Below are positions 11,545 through 24,627 of a stretch of 64,000 nucleotides of DNA, one piece after another. Under the pieces are notes generated by a model, which saw only the letters and a program-made list of their open reading frames with translations, was not told the DNA's origin and did not search any database. The stretch covers positions 23,079,638 to 23,143,637 of the forward strand of contig OZ059900.1 in the NCBI GenBank assembly GCA_964057225.1. Direction: 5' to 3'. This DNA comes from Auanema rhodensis. Lineage: Eukaryota; Nematoda; Chromadorea; Rhabditida; Rhabditidae. The position numbers and the translations under genes are program-made. Position 1 is the stretch's first letter. The number at the start of each line of letters is the position of its first letter.

Positions 11545-12614
11545 AGCTAGGTTTCATTGACATTGCATGAGTTTGAACACATGAAATCGTAAGTCAAAAC
11601 CTTGTTTACAGCGAAATTTCCAAAAACTGGTTTTCCAGCATAATAAAATATTTCTCATGAGAAATACTGTGTTTTTGTATTTTTCTAGTGTTCAGCATGT
11701 AAAATGCTTCATTTTAGTATGTAACACGCTGAAATTCGTTGCATTTGACGACTCATATGAACAAAAATCGATTTAATCAATATTAGCCATAAGGGGCGTG
11801 CCCTCAGAATATGCTAAAACTGGTTTTCCAGCATAATAAAATATTTCTCATGGGAAATACTGTGTTTTTGTATTTTTCTAGTGTTCAGCATGTAAAATGC
11901 TTCATTTTAGTATGTAACACGCTGAAATTCGTTGCATTTGACGACTCATATGAACAAAAATCGATTTAATCAATATTAGCCATAAGGGGCGTGCCCTCAG
12001 AATATGCTAATTTCCTTAATTTTCTAACCCCTGTTTTTTTGTCGTGAAAGTGGAACTAGACGTTGTACGAACAATTTTGAGCTAGGTTTCATTGACATTG
12101 CATGAGTTTGAACACATGAAATCGTAAGTCAAAACCTTGTTTACAGCGAAATTTCCAAAAACTGGTTTTCCAGCATAATAAAATATTTCTCATGGGAAAT
12201 ACTGTGTTTTTGTATTTTTCTAGTGTTCAGCATGTAAAATGCTTCATTTTAGTATGTAACACGCTGAAATTCGTTGCATTTGACGACTCATATGAACAAA
12301 AATCGATTTAATCAATATTAGCCATAAGGGGCGTGCCCTCAGAATATGCTAAAACTGGTTTTCCAGCATAATAAAATATTTCTCATGGGAAATACTGTGT
12401 TTTTGTATTTTTCTAGTGTTCAGCATGTAAAATGCTTCATTTTAGTATGTAACACGCTGAAATTCGTTGCATTTGACGACTCATATGAACAAAATTCGAT
12501 TTAATCAATATTAGCCATAAGGGGCGTGCCCTCAGAATATGCTAATTTCCTTAATTTTCTAACCCCTGTTTTTTTGTCGTGAAAGTGGAACTAGACGTTG
12601 TACGAACAATTTTG
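11545..12614 (+). repeat. Satellite B, two tandem 535-bp compound units with an internal deletion
   Basis: Each compound (11545-12079 and 12080-12614) is 272 bp of one monomer joined to the last 263 bp of the next. The join reads atgctaaaactgg at 11811 and again 535 bp later, where the normal monomer continues atgctaatttcc. The lost 149 bp cover the end of one unit and the first 79 bp of the next. Two to three A residues are shared at the joint, so the exact breakpoint is ambiguous by that much. Identical joints show that one deletion event was copied. Confidence 0.93.
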
Positions 12615-15600
12615 AGCTAGGTTTCATTGACATTGCATGAGTTTGAACACATGAAATCGTAAGTCAAAACCTTGTTTACAGCGAAATTTCCAAAAACTGG
12701 TTTTCCAGCTCAATAAAATATTTCTCATGGGAAATACTGTGTTTTTGTATTTTTCTAGTGTTCAGCATGTAAAATGCTTCATTTTAGTATGTAACACGCT
12801 GAAATTCGTTGCATTTGACGACTCATATGAACAAAAATCGATTTAATCAATATTAGCCATAAGGGGCGTGCCCTCAGAATATGCTAATTTCCTTAATTTT
12901 CTAACCCCTGTTTTTTTGTCGTGAAAGTGGAATTAGACGTTGTACGAACAATTTTGAGCTAGGTTTCATTGACATTGCATGAGTTTGAACACATGAAATC
13001 GTAAGTCAAAACCTTGTTTACAGCGAAATTTCCAAAAACTGGTTTTCCAGCATAATAAAATATTTCTCATGGGAAATACTGTGTTTTTGTATTTTTCTAG
13101 TTTTCAGCATGTAAAATGCTTCATTTGAGTATGTAACACGCTGAAATTCGTTGCATTTGACGACTCATATGAACAAAAATCGATTTAATCAATATTAGCC
13201 ATAAGGGGCGTGCCCTCAGAATATGCTAATTTCCTTAATTTTCTAACCCCTGTTTTTTTGTCGTGAAAGTGGAACTAGACGTTGTACGAACAATTTTGAG
13301 CTAGGTTTCATTGACATTGCATGAGTTTGAACACATGAAATCGTAAGTCAAAACCTTGTTTACAGCGAAATTTCCAAAAACTGGTTTTCCAGCTCAATAA
13401 AATATTTCTCATGGGAAATACTGTGTTTTTGTATTTTTCTAGTGTTCAGCATGTAAAATGCTTCATTTTAGTATGTAACACGCTGAAATTCGTTGCATTT
13501 GACGACTCATATGAACAAAAATCGATTTAATCAATATTAGCCATAAGGGGCGTGCCCTCAGAATATGCTAAAACTGGTTTTCCAGCATAATAAAATATTT
13601 CTCATGGGAAATACTGTGTTTTTGTATTTTTCTAGTGTTCAGCATGTAAAATGCTTCATTTTAGTATGTAACACGCTGAAATTCGTTGCATTTGACGACT
13701 CATATGAACAAAAATCGATTTAATCAATATTAGCCATAAGGGGCGTGCCCTCAGAATATGCTAATTTCCTTAATTTTCTAACCCCTGTTTTTTTGTCGTG
13801 AAAGTGGAACTAGACGTTGTACGAACAATTTTGAGCTAGGTTTCATTGACATTGCATGAGTTTGAACACATGAAATCGTAAGTCAAAACCTTGTTTACAG
13901 CGAAATTTCCAAAAACTGGTTTTCCAGCTCAATAAAATATTTCTCATGGGAAATACTGTGTTTTTGTATTTTTCTAGTGTTCAGCATGTAAAATGCTTCA
14001 TTTTAGTATGTAACACGCTGAAATTCGTTGCATTTGACGACTCATATGAACAAAAATCGATTTAATCAATATTAGCCATAAGGGGCGTGCCCTCAGAATA
14101 TGCTAATTTCCTTAATTTTCTAACCCCTGTTTTTTTGTCGTGAAAGTGGAACTAGACGTTGTACGAACAATTTTGAGCTAGGTTTCATTGACATTGCATG
14201 AGTTTGAACACATGAAATCGTAAGTCAAAACCTTGTTTACAGCGAAATTTCCAAAAACTGGTTTTCCAGCATAATAAAATATTTCTCATGGGAAATACTG
14301 TGTTTTTGTATTTTTCTAGTGTTCAGCATGTAAAATGCTTCATTTTAGTATGTAACACGCTGAAATTCGTTGCATTTGACGACTCATATGAACAAAAATC
14401 GATTTAATCAATATTAGCCATAAGGGGCGTGCCCTCAGAATATGCTAATTTCCTTAATTTTCTAACCCCTGTTTTTTTGTCGTGAAAGTGGAACTAGACG
14501 TTGTACGAACAATTTTGAGCTAGGTTTCATTGACATTGCATGAGTTTGAACACATGAAATCGTAAGTCAAAACCTTGTTTACAGCGAAATTTCCAAAAAC
14601 TGGTTTTCCAGCATAATAAAATATTTCTCATGGGAAATACTGTGTTTTTGTATTTTTCTAGTTTTCAGCATGTAAAATGCTTCATTTGAGTATGTAACAC
14701 GCTGAAATTCGTTGCATTTGACGACTCATATGAACAAAAATCGATTTAATCAATATTAGCCATAAGGGGCGTGCCCTCAGAATATGCTAATTTCCTTAAT
14801 TTTCTAACCCCTGTTTTTTTGTCGTGAAAGTGGAACTAGACGTTGTACGAACAATTTTGAGCTAGGTTTCATTGACATTGCATGAGTTTGAACACATGAA
14901 ATCGTAAGTCAAAACCTTGTTTACAGCGAAATTTCCAAAAACTGGTTTTCCAGCTCAATAAAATATTTCTCATGGGAAATACTGTGTTTTTGTATTTTTC
15001 TAGTGTTCAGCATGTAAAATGCTTCATTTTAGTATGTAACACGCTGAAATTCGTTGCATTTGACGACTCATATGAACAAAAATCGATTTAATCAATATTA
15101 GCCATAAGGGGCGTGCCCTCAGAATATGCTAAAACTGGTTTTCCAGCATAATAAAATATTTCTCATGGGAAATACTGTGTTTTTGTATTTTTCTAGTGTT
15201 CAGCATGTAAAATGCTTCATTTTAGTATGTAACACGCTGAAATTCGTTGCATTTGACGACTCATATGAACAAAAATCGATTTAATCAATATTAGCCATGA
15301 GGGGCGTGCCCTCAGAATATGCTAATTTCCTTAATTTTCTAACCCCTGTTTTTTTGTCGTGAAAGTGGAACTAGACGTTGTACGAACAATTTTGAGCTAG
15401 GTTTCATTGACATTGCATGAGTTTGAACACATGAAATCGTAAGTCAAAACCTTGTTTACAGCGAAATTTCCAAAAACTGGTTTTCCAGCTCAATAAAATA
15501 TTTCTCATGGGAAATACTGTGTTTTTGTATTTTTCTAGTGTTCAGCATGTAAAATGCTTCATTTTAGTATGTAACACGCTGAAATTCGTTGCATTTGACG

Positions 15601-15736
15601 ACTCATATGAACAAAAATCGATTTAATCAATATTAGCCATAAGGGGCGTGCCCTCAGAATATGCTAATTTCCTTAATTTTCTAACCCCTGTTTTTTTGTC
15701 GTGAAAGTGGAACTAGACGTTGTACGAACAATTTTG
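12615..15736 (+). repeat. Satellite B, 1561-bp higher-order repeat carrying the deletion unit
   Basis: After one monomer (12615), the order of subtypes 342 (tagttttcagc, catttgagt) + 535 (agctcaataa plus deletion joint) + 342 (agctcaataa) + 342 (plain) occupies 12957-14517. The first three members recur at 14518-15736. Marker spacing confirms a period of 1561 bp: the tagttttcagc variant lies near 13098 and 14659, the agctcaataa variants near 13393 and 14954 and near 13928 and 15489, and the deletion joints near 13571 and 15131. The second copy carries one new change (gccatgagggg near 15295). Confidence 0.9.
14176..14517 (+). repeat. Reference satellite B monomer with its short dyad symmetries
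   Basis: A near-consensus 342-bp copy used to place sub-features that recur in most monomers. Short inverted repeats: ctgg-tttt-ccag at 14258-14269, agcat-gtaaa-atgct at 14325-14339, the perfect palindrome aaatcgattt at 14396-14405, gggc-gt-gccc at 14425-14434, and ttgt-acga-acaa at 14501-14512. The words ttgcat, tgaaca and aaatcg occur in that order twice, near the start of the monomer and again about 176-184 bp later, hinting that the monomer may descend from a dimer of a roughly 171-bp unit. Function is not shown by the sequence. Confidence 0.75.
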
Positions 15737-17103
15737 AGCTAGGTTTCATTGACATTGCATGAGTTTGAACACATGCAATCGTAAGTCAAAACTTTGTTTA
15801 CAGCGAAATTTTCAAAAACTGGTTTTCCAGCATAATAAAATATTTCTCATGAGAAATACTGTGTTTTTGTATTTTTCTAGTGTTCAGCATGTAAAATGCT
15901 TCATTTTAGTATGTAACACGCTGAAATTCGTTGCATTTGACGACTCATATGAACAAAAATCGATTTAATCAATATTAGCCATAAGGGGCGTGCCTCAGAA
16001 TAAGCTAATTTCCTTAATTTTCTAACCCCTATTTTTTTGTCGTGAAAGTGGAACTAGACGTTGTACGAACAATTTTGAGCTAGGTTTCATTGACATTGCA
16101 TGAGTTTGAACACATGAAATCGTAAGTCAAAACCTTGTTTACAGCGAAATTTCCAAAAACTGGTTTTCCAGCATAATAAAATATTTCTCATGGGAAATAC
16201 TGTGTTTTTGTATTTTTCTAGTGTTCAGCATGTAAAATGCTTCATTTTAGTATGTAACACGCTGAAATTCGTTGCATTTGACGACTCATATGAACAAAAA
16301 TCGATTTAATCAATATTAGCCATAAGGGGCGTGCCCTCAGAATATGCTAATTTCCTTAATTTTCTAACCCTTGTTTTTTTGTCGTGAAAGTGGAACTAGA
16401 CGTTGTACGAACAATTTTGAGCTAGGTTTCATTGACATTGCATGAGTTTGAACACATGAAATCGTAAGTCAAAGCCTTGTTTACAGCGAAATTTCCAAAA
16501 ACTGGTTTTCCAGCATAATAAAATATTTCTCATGGGAAATACTGTGTTTTTGTATTTTTCTAGTGTTCAGCATGTAAAATGCTTCATTTGAGTATGTAAC
16601 ACGCTGAAATTCGTTGCATTTGACGACTCATATGAACAAAAATCGATTTAATCAATATTAGCCATAAGGGGCGTGCCCTCAGAATATGCTAATTTCCTTA
16701 ATTTTCTAACCCCTGTTTTTTTGTCGTGAAAGTGGAACTAGACGTTGTACGAACAATTTTGAGCTAGGTTTCATTGACATTGCATGAGTTTGAACACATG
16801 AAATCGTAAGTCAAAACCTTGTTTACAGCGAAATTTCCAAAAACTGGTTTTCCAGCTCAATAAAATATTTCTCATGGGAAATACTGTGTTTTTGTATTTT
16901 TCTAGTGTTCAGCATGTAAAATGCTTCATTTTAGTATGTAACACGCTGAAATTCGTTGCATTTGACGACTCATATGAACAAAAATCGATTTAATCAATAT
17001 TAGCCATAAGGGGCGTGCCCTCAGAATATGCTAATTTCCTTAATTTTCTAACCCCTGTTTTTTTGTCGTGAAAGTGGAACTAGACGTTGTACGAACAATT
17101 TTG
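15737..17103 (+). repeat. Satellite B, four-monomer block
   Basis: Monomers at 15737 (341 bp), 16078, 16420 and 16762. The first carries the rare acatgcaatcg/aactttg/aattttc haplotype with a 1-bp loss in gcgtgcctcag. The last carries agctcaataa. The same two end types bound the six-monomer block that follows, so this looks like a shorter relative of it that has lost or never gained the inner units. The stop-free haplotype in the first monomer leaves a spurious 69-codon frame at 15759-15968. Confidence 0.82.
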
Positions 17104-20100
17104 AGCTAGGTTTCATTGACATTGCATGAGTTTGAACACATGCAATCGTAAGTCAAAACTTTGTTTACAGCGAAATTTTCAAAAACTGGTTTTCCAGCAT
17201 AATAAAATATTTCTCATGGGAAATACTGTGTTTTTGTATTTTTCTAGTGTTCAGCATGTAAAATGCTTCATTTTAGTATGTAACACGCTGAAATTCGTTG
17301 CATTTGACGACTCATATGAACAAAAATCGATTTAATCAATATTAGCCATAAGGGGCGTGCCTCAGAATAAGCTAATTTCCTTAATTTTCTAACCCCTGTT
17401 TTTTTGTCGTGAAAGTGGAACTAGACGTTGTACGAACAATTTTGAGCTAGGTTTCATTGACATTGCATGAGTTTGAACACATGAAATCGTAAGTCAAAAC
17501 CTTGTTTACAGCGAAATTTCCAAAAACTGGTTTTCCAGCATAATAAAATATTTCTCATGGGAAATACTGTGTTTTTGTATTTTTCTAGTGTTCAGCATGT
17601 AAAATGCTTCATTTTAGTATGTAACACGCTGAAATTCCTTGCATTTGACGACTCATATGAACAAAAATCGATTTAATCAATATTAGCCATAAGGGGCGTG
17701 CCCTCAGAATATGCTAATTTCCTTAATTTTCTAACCCTTGTTTTTTTGTCGTGAAAGTGGAACTAGACGTTGTACAAACAATTTTGAGCTAGGTTTCATT
17801 GACATTGCATGAGTTTGAACACATGAAATCGTAAGTCAAAACCTTGTTTACAGCGAAATTTCCAAAAACTGGTTTTCCAGCATAATAAAATATTTCTCAT
17901 GAGAAATACTGTGTTTTTGTATTTTTCTAGTGTTCAGCATGTAAAATGCTTCATTTTAGTATGTAACACGCTGAAATTCGTTGCATTTGACGACTCATAT
18001 GAACAAAAATCGATTTAATCAATATTAGCCATAAGGGGCGTGCCCTCAGAATATGCTAATTTCCTTAATTTTCTAACCCCTGTTTTTTTGTCGTGAAAGT
18101 GGAACTAGACGTTGTACGAACAATTTTGAGCTAGGTTTCATTGACATTGCATGAGTTTGAACACATGAAATCGTAAGTCAAAACCTTGTTTACAGCGAAA
18201 TTTCCAAAAACTGGTTTTCCAGCATAATAAAATATTTCTCATAGGAAATACTGTGTTTTTGTATTTTTCTAGTGTTCAGCATGTAAAATGCTTCATTTTA
18301 GTATGTAACACGCTGAAATTCGTTGCATTTGACGACTCATATGAACAAAAATCGATTTAATCAATATTAGCCATAAGGGGCGTGCCCTCAGAATATGCTA
18401 ATTTCCTTAATTTTCTAACCCCTGTTTTTTTGTCGTGAAAGTGGAACTAGACGTTGTACGAACAATTTTGAGCCAAGTTTCATTGACATTGCATGAGTTT
18501 GAACACATGAAATCGTAAGTCAAAACCTTGTTTACAGCGAAATTTCCAAAAACTGGTTTTCCAGCATAATAAAATATTTCTCATGGGAAATACTGTGTTT
18601 TTGTATTTTTCTAGTGTTCAGCATGTAAAATGCTTCATTTTAGTATGTAACACGCTGAAATTCGTTGCATTTGACGACTCATATGAACAAAAATCGATTT
18701 AATCAATATTAGCCATAAGGGGCGTGCCCTCAGAATATGCTAATTTCCTTAATTTTCTAACCCCTGTTTTTTTGTCGTGAAAGTGGAACTAGACGTTGTA
18801 CGAACAATTTTGAGCTAGGTTTCATTGACATTGCATGAGTTTGAACACATGAAATCGTAAGTCAAAACCTTGTTTACAGCGAAATTTCCAAAAACTGGTT
18901 TTCCAGCTCAATAAAATATTTCTCATGGGAAATACTGTGTTTTTGTATTTTTCTAGTGTTCAGCATGTAAAATGCTTCATTTTAGTATGTAACACGCTGA
19001 AATTCGTTGCATTTGACGACTCATATGAACAAAAATCGATTTAATCAATATTAGCCATAAGGGGCGTGCCCTCAGAATATGCTAATTTCCTTAATTTTCT
19101 AACCCCTGTTTTTTTGTCGTGAAAGTGGAACTAGACGTTGTACGAACAATTTTGAGCTAGGTTTCATTGACATTGCATGAGTTTGAACACATGCAATCGT
19201 AAGTCAAAACTTTGTTTACAGCGAAATTTTCAAAAACTGGTTTTCCAGCATAATAAAATATTTCTCATGGGAAATACTGTGTTTTTGTATTTTTCTAGTG
19301 TTCAGCATGTAAAATGCTTCATTTTAGTATGTAACACGCTGAAATTCGTTGCATTTGACGACTCATATGAACAAAAATCGATTTAATCAATATTAGCCAT
19401 AAGGGGCGTGCCTCAGAATAAGCTAATTTCCTTAATTTTCTAACCCCTGTTTTTTTGTCGTGAAAGTGGAACTAGACGTTGTACGAACAATTTTGAGCTA
19501 GGTTTCATTGACATTGCATGAGTTTGAACACATGAAATCGTAAGTCAAAACCTTGTTTACAGCGAAATTTCCAAAAACTGGTTTTCCAGCATAATAAAAT
19601 ATTTCTCATGGGAAATACTGTGTTTTTGTATTTTTCTAGTGTTCAGCATGTAAAATGCTTCATTTTAGTATGTAACACGCTGAAATTCCTTGCATTTGAC
19701 GACTCATATGAACAAAAATCGATTTAATCAATATTAGCCATAAGGGGCGTGCCCTCAGAATATGCTAATTTCCTTAATTTTCTAACCCTTGTTTTTTTGT
19801 CGTGAAAGTGGAACTAGACGTTGTACAAACAATTTTGAGCTAGGTTTCATTGACATTGCATGAGTTTGAACACATGAAATCGTAAGTCAAAACCTTGTTT
19901 ACAGCGAAATTTCCAAAAACTGGTTTTCCAGCATAATAAAATATTTCTCATGAGAAATACTGTGTTTTTGTATTTTTCTAGTGTTCAGCATGTAAAATGC
20001 TTCATTTTAGTATGTAACACGCTGAAATTCGTTGCATTTGACGACTCATATGAACAAAAATCGATTTAATCAATATTAGCCATAAGGGGCGTGCCCTCAG

Positions 20101-21205
20101 AATATGCTAATTTCCTTAATTTTCTAACCCCTGTTTTTTTGTCGTGAAAGTGGAACTAGACGTTGTACGAACAATTTTGAGCTAGGTTTCATTGACATTG
20201 CATGAGTTTGAACACATGAAATCGTAAGTCAAAACCTTGTTTACAGCGAAATTTCCAAAAACTGGTTTTCCAGCATAATAAAATATTTCTCATAGGAAAT
20301 ACTGTGTTTTTGTATTTTTCTAGTGTTCAGCATGTAAAATGCTTCATTTTAGTATGTAACACGCTGAAATTCGTTGCATTTGACGACTCATATGAACAAA
20401 AATCGATTTAATCAATATTAGCCATAAGGGGCGTGCCCTCAGAATATGCTAATTTCCTTAATTTTCTAACCCCTGTTTTTTTGTCGTGAAAGTGGAACTA
20501 GACGTTGTACGAACAATTTTGAGCCAAGTTTCATTGACATTGCATGAGTTTGAACACATGAAATCGTAAGTCAAAACCTTGTTTACAGCGAAATTTCCAA
20601 AAACTGGTTTTCCAGCATAATAAAATATTTCTCATGGGAAATACTGTGTTTTTGTATTTTTCTAGTGTTCAGCATGTAAAATGCTTCATTTTAGTATGTA
20701 ACACGCTGAAATTCGTTGCATTTGACGACTCATATGAACAAAAATCGATTTAATCAATATTAGCCATAAGGGGCGTGCCCTCAGAATATGCTAATTTCCT
20801 TAATTTTCTAACCCCTGTTTTTTTGTCGTGAAAGTGGAACTAGACGTTGTACGAACAATTTTGAGCTAGGTTTCATTGACATTGCATGAGTTTGAACACA
20901 TGAAATCGTAAGTCAAAACCTTGTTTACAGCGAAATTTCCAAAAACTGGTTTTCCAGCATAATAAAATATTTCTCATGGGAAATACTGTGTTTTTGTATT
21001 TTTCTAGTGTTCAGCATGTAAAATGCTTCATTTTAGTATGTAACACGCTGAAATTCGTTGCATTTGACGACTCATATGAACAAAAATCGATTTAATCAAT
21101 ATTAGCCATAAGGGGCGTGCCCTCAGAATATGCTAATTTCCTTAATTTTCTAACCCCTGTTTTTTTGTCGTGAAAGTGGAACTAGACGTTGTACGAACAA
21201 TTTTG
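17104..21205 (+). repeat. Satellite B, six-monomer higher-order repeat, two tandem copies (period 2051 bp)
   Basis: Copy one is 17104-19154 and copy two is 19155-21205. Member order is acatgcaatcg type (341 bp), gaaattccttgc type, gtacaaacaa/catgagaaat type, catagg type, gagccaagttt type, then a closing monomer. Each marker recurs 2051 bp later: acatgcaatcg near 17139 and 19190, attccttgc near 17634 and 19685, gagccaagttt near 18469 and 20520. The closing monomer is agctcaataa in copy one but agcataataa in copy two, one of few differences. Such identity over 2 kb is far above that between adjacent monomers. Confidence 0.93.
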
Positions 21206-22231
21206 AGCTAGGTTTCATTGACATTGCATGAGTTTGAACACATGAAATCGTAAGTCAAAACCTTGTTTACAGCGAAATTTCCAAAAACTGGTTTTCCAGC
21301 ATAATAAAATATTTCTCATGGGAAATACTGTGTTTTTGTATTCTTTTAGTGTTCAGCATGTAAAATGCTTCATGTTAGTATGTAACACGCTGAAATTCGT
21401 TGCATTTGACGACTCATATGAACAAAAATCGATTTAATCAATATTAGCCATAAGGGGCGTGCCCTCAGAATATGCTAATTTCCTTAATTTTCTAACCCCT
21501 GTTTTTTTGTCGTGAAAGTGGAACTAGACGTTGTACGAACAATTTTGAGCTAGGTTTCATTGACATTGCATGAGTTTGAACACATGAAATCGTAAGTCAA
21601 AACCTTGTTTACAGCGAAATTTCCAAAAACTGGTTTTCCAGCATAATAAAATATTTCTCATAGGAAATACTGTGTTTTTGTATTTTTTTAGTGTTCAGCA
21701 TGTTAAATGCTTCATTTTAGTATGTAACACGCTGAAATTCGTTGCATTTGACGACTCATATGAACAAAAATCGATTTAATCAATATTAGCCATAAGGGGC
21801 GTGCCCTCAGAATATGCTAATTTCCTTAATTTTCTAACCCCTGTTTTTTTGTCGTGAAAGTGGAACTAGACGTTGTACGAACAATTTTGAGCTAGGTTTC
21901 ATTGACATTGCATGAGTTTGAACACATGAAATCGTAAGTCAAAACCTTGTTTACAGCGAAATTTCCAAAAACTGGTTTTCCAGCATAATAAAATATTTCT
22001 CATGGGAAATACTGTGTTTTTGTATTTTTCTAGTGTTCAGCATGTAAAATGCTTCATTTTAGTATGTAACACGCTGAAATTCGTTGCATTTGACGACTCA
22101 TATGAACAAAAATCGATTTAATCAATATTAGCCATAAGGGGCGTGCCCTCAGAATATGCTAATTTCCTTAATTTTCTAACCCTTGTTTTTTTGTCGTGAA
22201 AGTGGAACTAGACGTTGTACGAACAATTTTG
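21206..22231 (+). repeat. Satellite B, three monomers with private variants
   Basis: Units at 21206, 21548 and 21890. The first has tattcttttagtg and catgttagta. The second has catagg, tatttttttagtg and gcatgttaaatg. The third is near the consensus and ends with the aacccttg variant. They follow the second copy of the six-monomer block and do not repeat it, so the amplified segment ended near 21205. Confidence 0.8.
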
Positions 22232-24627
22232 AGCTAGGTTCCATTGACATTGCATGAGTTTGAACACATGAAATCGTAAGTCAAAACCTTGTTTACAGCG
22301 AAATTTCCAAAAACTGGTTTTCCAGCATAATAAATAATTTCTCATGGGAAATACTGTGTTTTTGTATTTTTCTAGTGTTCAGCATGTAAAATGCTTCATT
22401 TTAGTATGTAACACGCTGAAATTCGTTGCATTTGACGACTCATATGAACAAAAAATCGATTTAATCAATATTAGCCATAAGGGGCGTGCCCTCAGAATAT
22501 GCTAATTTCCTTAATTTTCTAACCCCTGTTTTTTTGTCGTGAAAGTGGAACTAGACGTTGTACAAACAATTTTGAGCTAGGTTTCATTGACATTGCATGA
22601 GTTTGAACACATGAAATCGTAAGTCAAAACCTTGTTTACAGCGAAATTTCCAAAAACTGGTTTTCCAGCATAATAAAATATTTCTCATGAGAAATACTGT
22701 GTTTTTGTATTTTTCTAGTGTTCAGCATGTTAAATGCTTCATTTTAGTATGTAACACGCTGAAATTCGTTGCATTTGACGACTCATATGAACAAAAATCG
22801 ATTTAATCAATATTAGCCATAAGGGGCGTGCCCTCAGAATATGCTAATTTCCTTAATTTTCTAACCCCTGTTTTTTTGTCGTGAAAGTGGAACTAGACGT
22901 TGTACGAACAATTTTGAGCTAGGTTTCATTGACATTGCATGAGTTTGAACACATGAAATCGTAAGTCAAAACCTTGTTTACAGCGAAATTTCCAAAAACT
23001 GGTTTTCCAGCATAATAAAATATTTCTCATAGGAAATACTGTGTTTTTGTATTTTTCTAGTGTTCAGCATGTAAAATGCTTCATTTTAGTATGTAACACG
23101 CTGAAATTCGTTGCATTTGACGACTCATATGAACAAAAATCGATTTAATCAATATTAGCCATAAGGGGCGTGCCCTCAGAATATGCTAATTTCCTTAATT
23201 TTCTAACCCCTGTTTTTTTGTCGTGAAAGTGGAACTAGACGTTGTACGAACAATTTTGAGCTAGGTTTCATTGACATTGCATGAGTTTGAACACATGAAA
23301 TCGTAAGTCAAAACCTTGTTTACAGCGAAATTTCCAAAAACTGGTTTTCCAGCATAATAAAATATTTCTCATGGGAAATACTGTGTTTTTGTATTTTTCT
23401 AGTGTTCAGCATGTAAAATGCTTCATTTTAGTATGTAACACGCTGAAATTCGTTGCATTTGACGACTCATATGAACAAAAATCGATTTAATCAATATTAG
23501 CCATAAGGGGCGTGCCCTCAGAATATGCTAATTTCCTTAATTTTCTAACCCTTGTTTTTTTGTCGTGAAAGTGGAACTAGACGTTGTACGAACAATTTTG
23601 AGCTAGGTTTCATTGATATTGCATGAGTTTGAACACATGAAATCGTAAGTCAAAACCTTGTTTACAGCGAAATTTCCAAAAACTGGTTTTCCAGCATAAT
23701 AAATAATTTCTCATGGGAAATACTGTGTTTTTGTATTTTTCTAGTGTTCAGCATGTAAAATGCTTCATTTTAGTATGTAACACGCTGAAATTCGTTGCAT
23801 TTGACGACTCATATGAACAAAAAATCGATTTAATCAATATTAGCCATAAGGGGCGTGCCCTCAGAATATGCTAATTTCCTTAATTTTCTAACCCCTGTTT
23901 TTTTGTCGTGAAAGTGGAACTAGACGTTGTACAAACAATTTTGAGCTAGGTTTCATTGACATTGCATGAGTTTGAACACATGAAATCGTAAGTCAAAACC
24001 TTGTTTACAGCGAAATTTCCAAAAACTGGTTTTCCAGCATAATAAAATATTTCTCATGAGAAATACTGTGTTTTTGTATTTTTCTAGTGTTCAGCATGTT
24101 AAATGCTTCATTTTAGTATGTAACACGCTGAAATTCGTTGCATTTGACGACTCATATGAACAAAAATCGATTTAATCAATATTAGCCATAAGGGGCGTGC
24201 CCTCAGAATATGCTAATTTCCTTAATTTTCTAACCCCTGTTTTTTTGTCGTGAAAGTGGAACTAGACGTTGTACGAACAATTTTGAGCTAGGTTTCATTG
24301 ACATTGCATGAGTTTGAACACATGAAATCGTAAGTCAAAACCTTGTTTACAGCGAAATTTCCAAAAACTGGTTTTCCAGCATAATAAAATATTTCTCATA
24401 GGAAATACTGTGTTTTTGTATTTTTCTAGTGTTCAGCATGTAAAATGCTTCATTTTAGTATGTAACACGCTGAAATTCGTTGCATTTGACGACTCATATG
24501 AACAAAAATCGATTTAATCAATATTAGCCATAAGGGGCGTGCCCTCAGAATATGCTAATTTCCTTAATTTTCTAACCCCTGTTTTTTTGTCGTGAAAGTG
24601 GAACTAGACGTTGTACGAACAATTTTG
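22232..24627 (+). repeat. Satellite B, four-monomer higher-order repeat (period 1369 bp), about 1.75 copies
   Basis: Order in 22232-23600: ataaataatttc type (343 bp, extra A in gaacaaaaaatcg), gtacaaacaa/catgagaaat/gcatgttaaatg type, catagg type, plain type. The first three recur at 23601, 23944 and 24286. The copies differ in few places, for example ggttccattgac near 22240 against ggtttcattgatatt near 23610. The block stops where the gagccaagttt monomer begins at 24628. Confidence 0.9.

Noticed and set aside
14396-14405. aaatcgattt palindrome as a transcription-factor operator
   Set aside because: It recurs in essentially every monomer as part of the satellite consensus, with no nearby gene to regulate.
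12615-15394. Deletion joints as sites of inserted elements or introns
   Set aside because: Nothing is inserted: the joint directly links two positions of the monomer with 149 bp missing, and identical joints show copying of one deletion.
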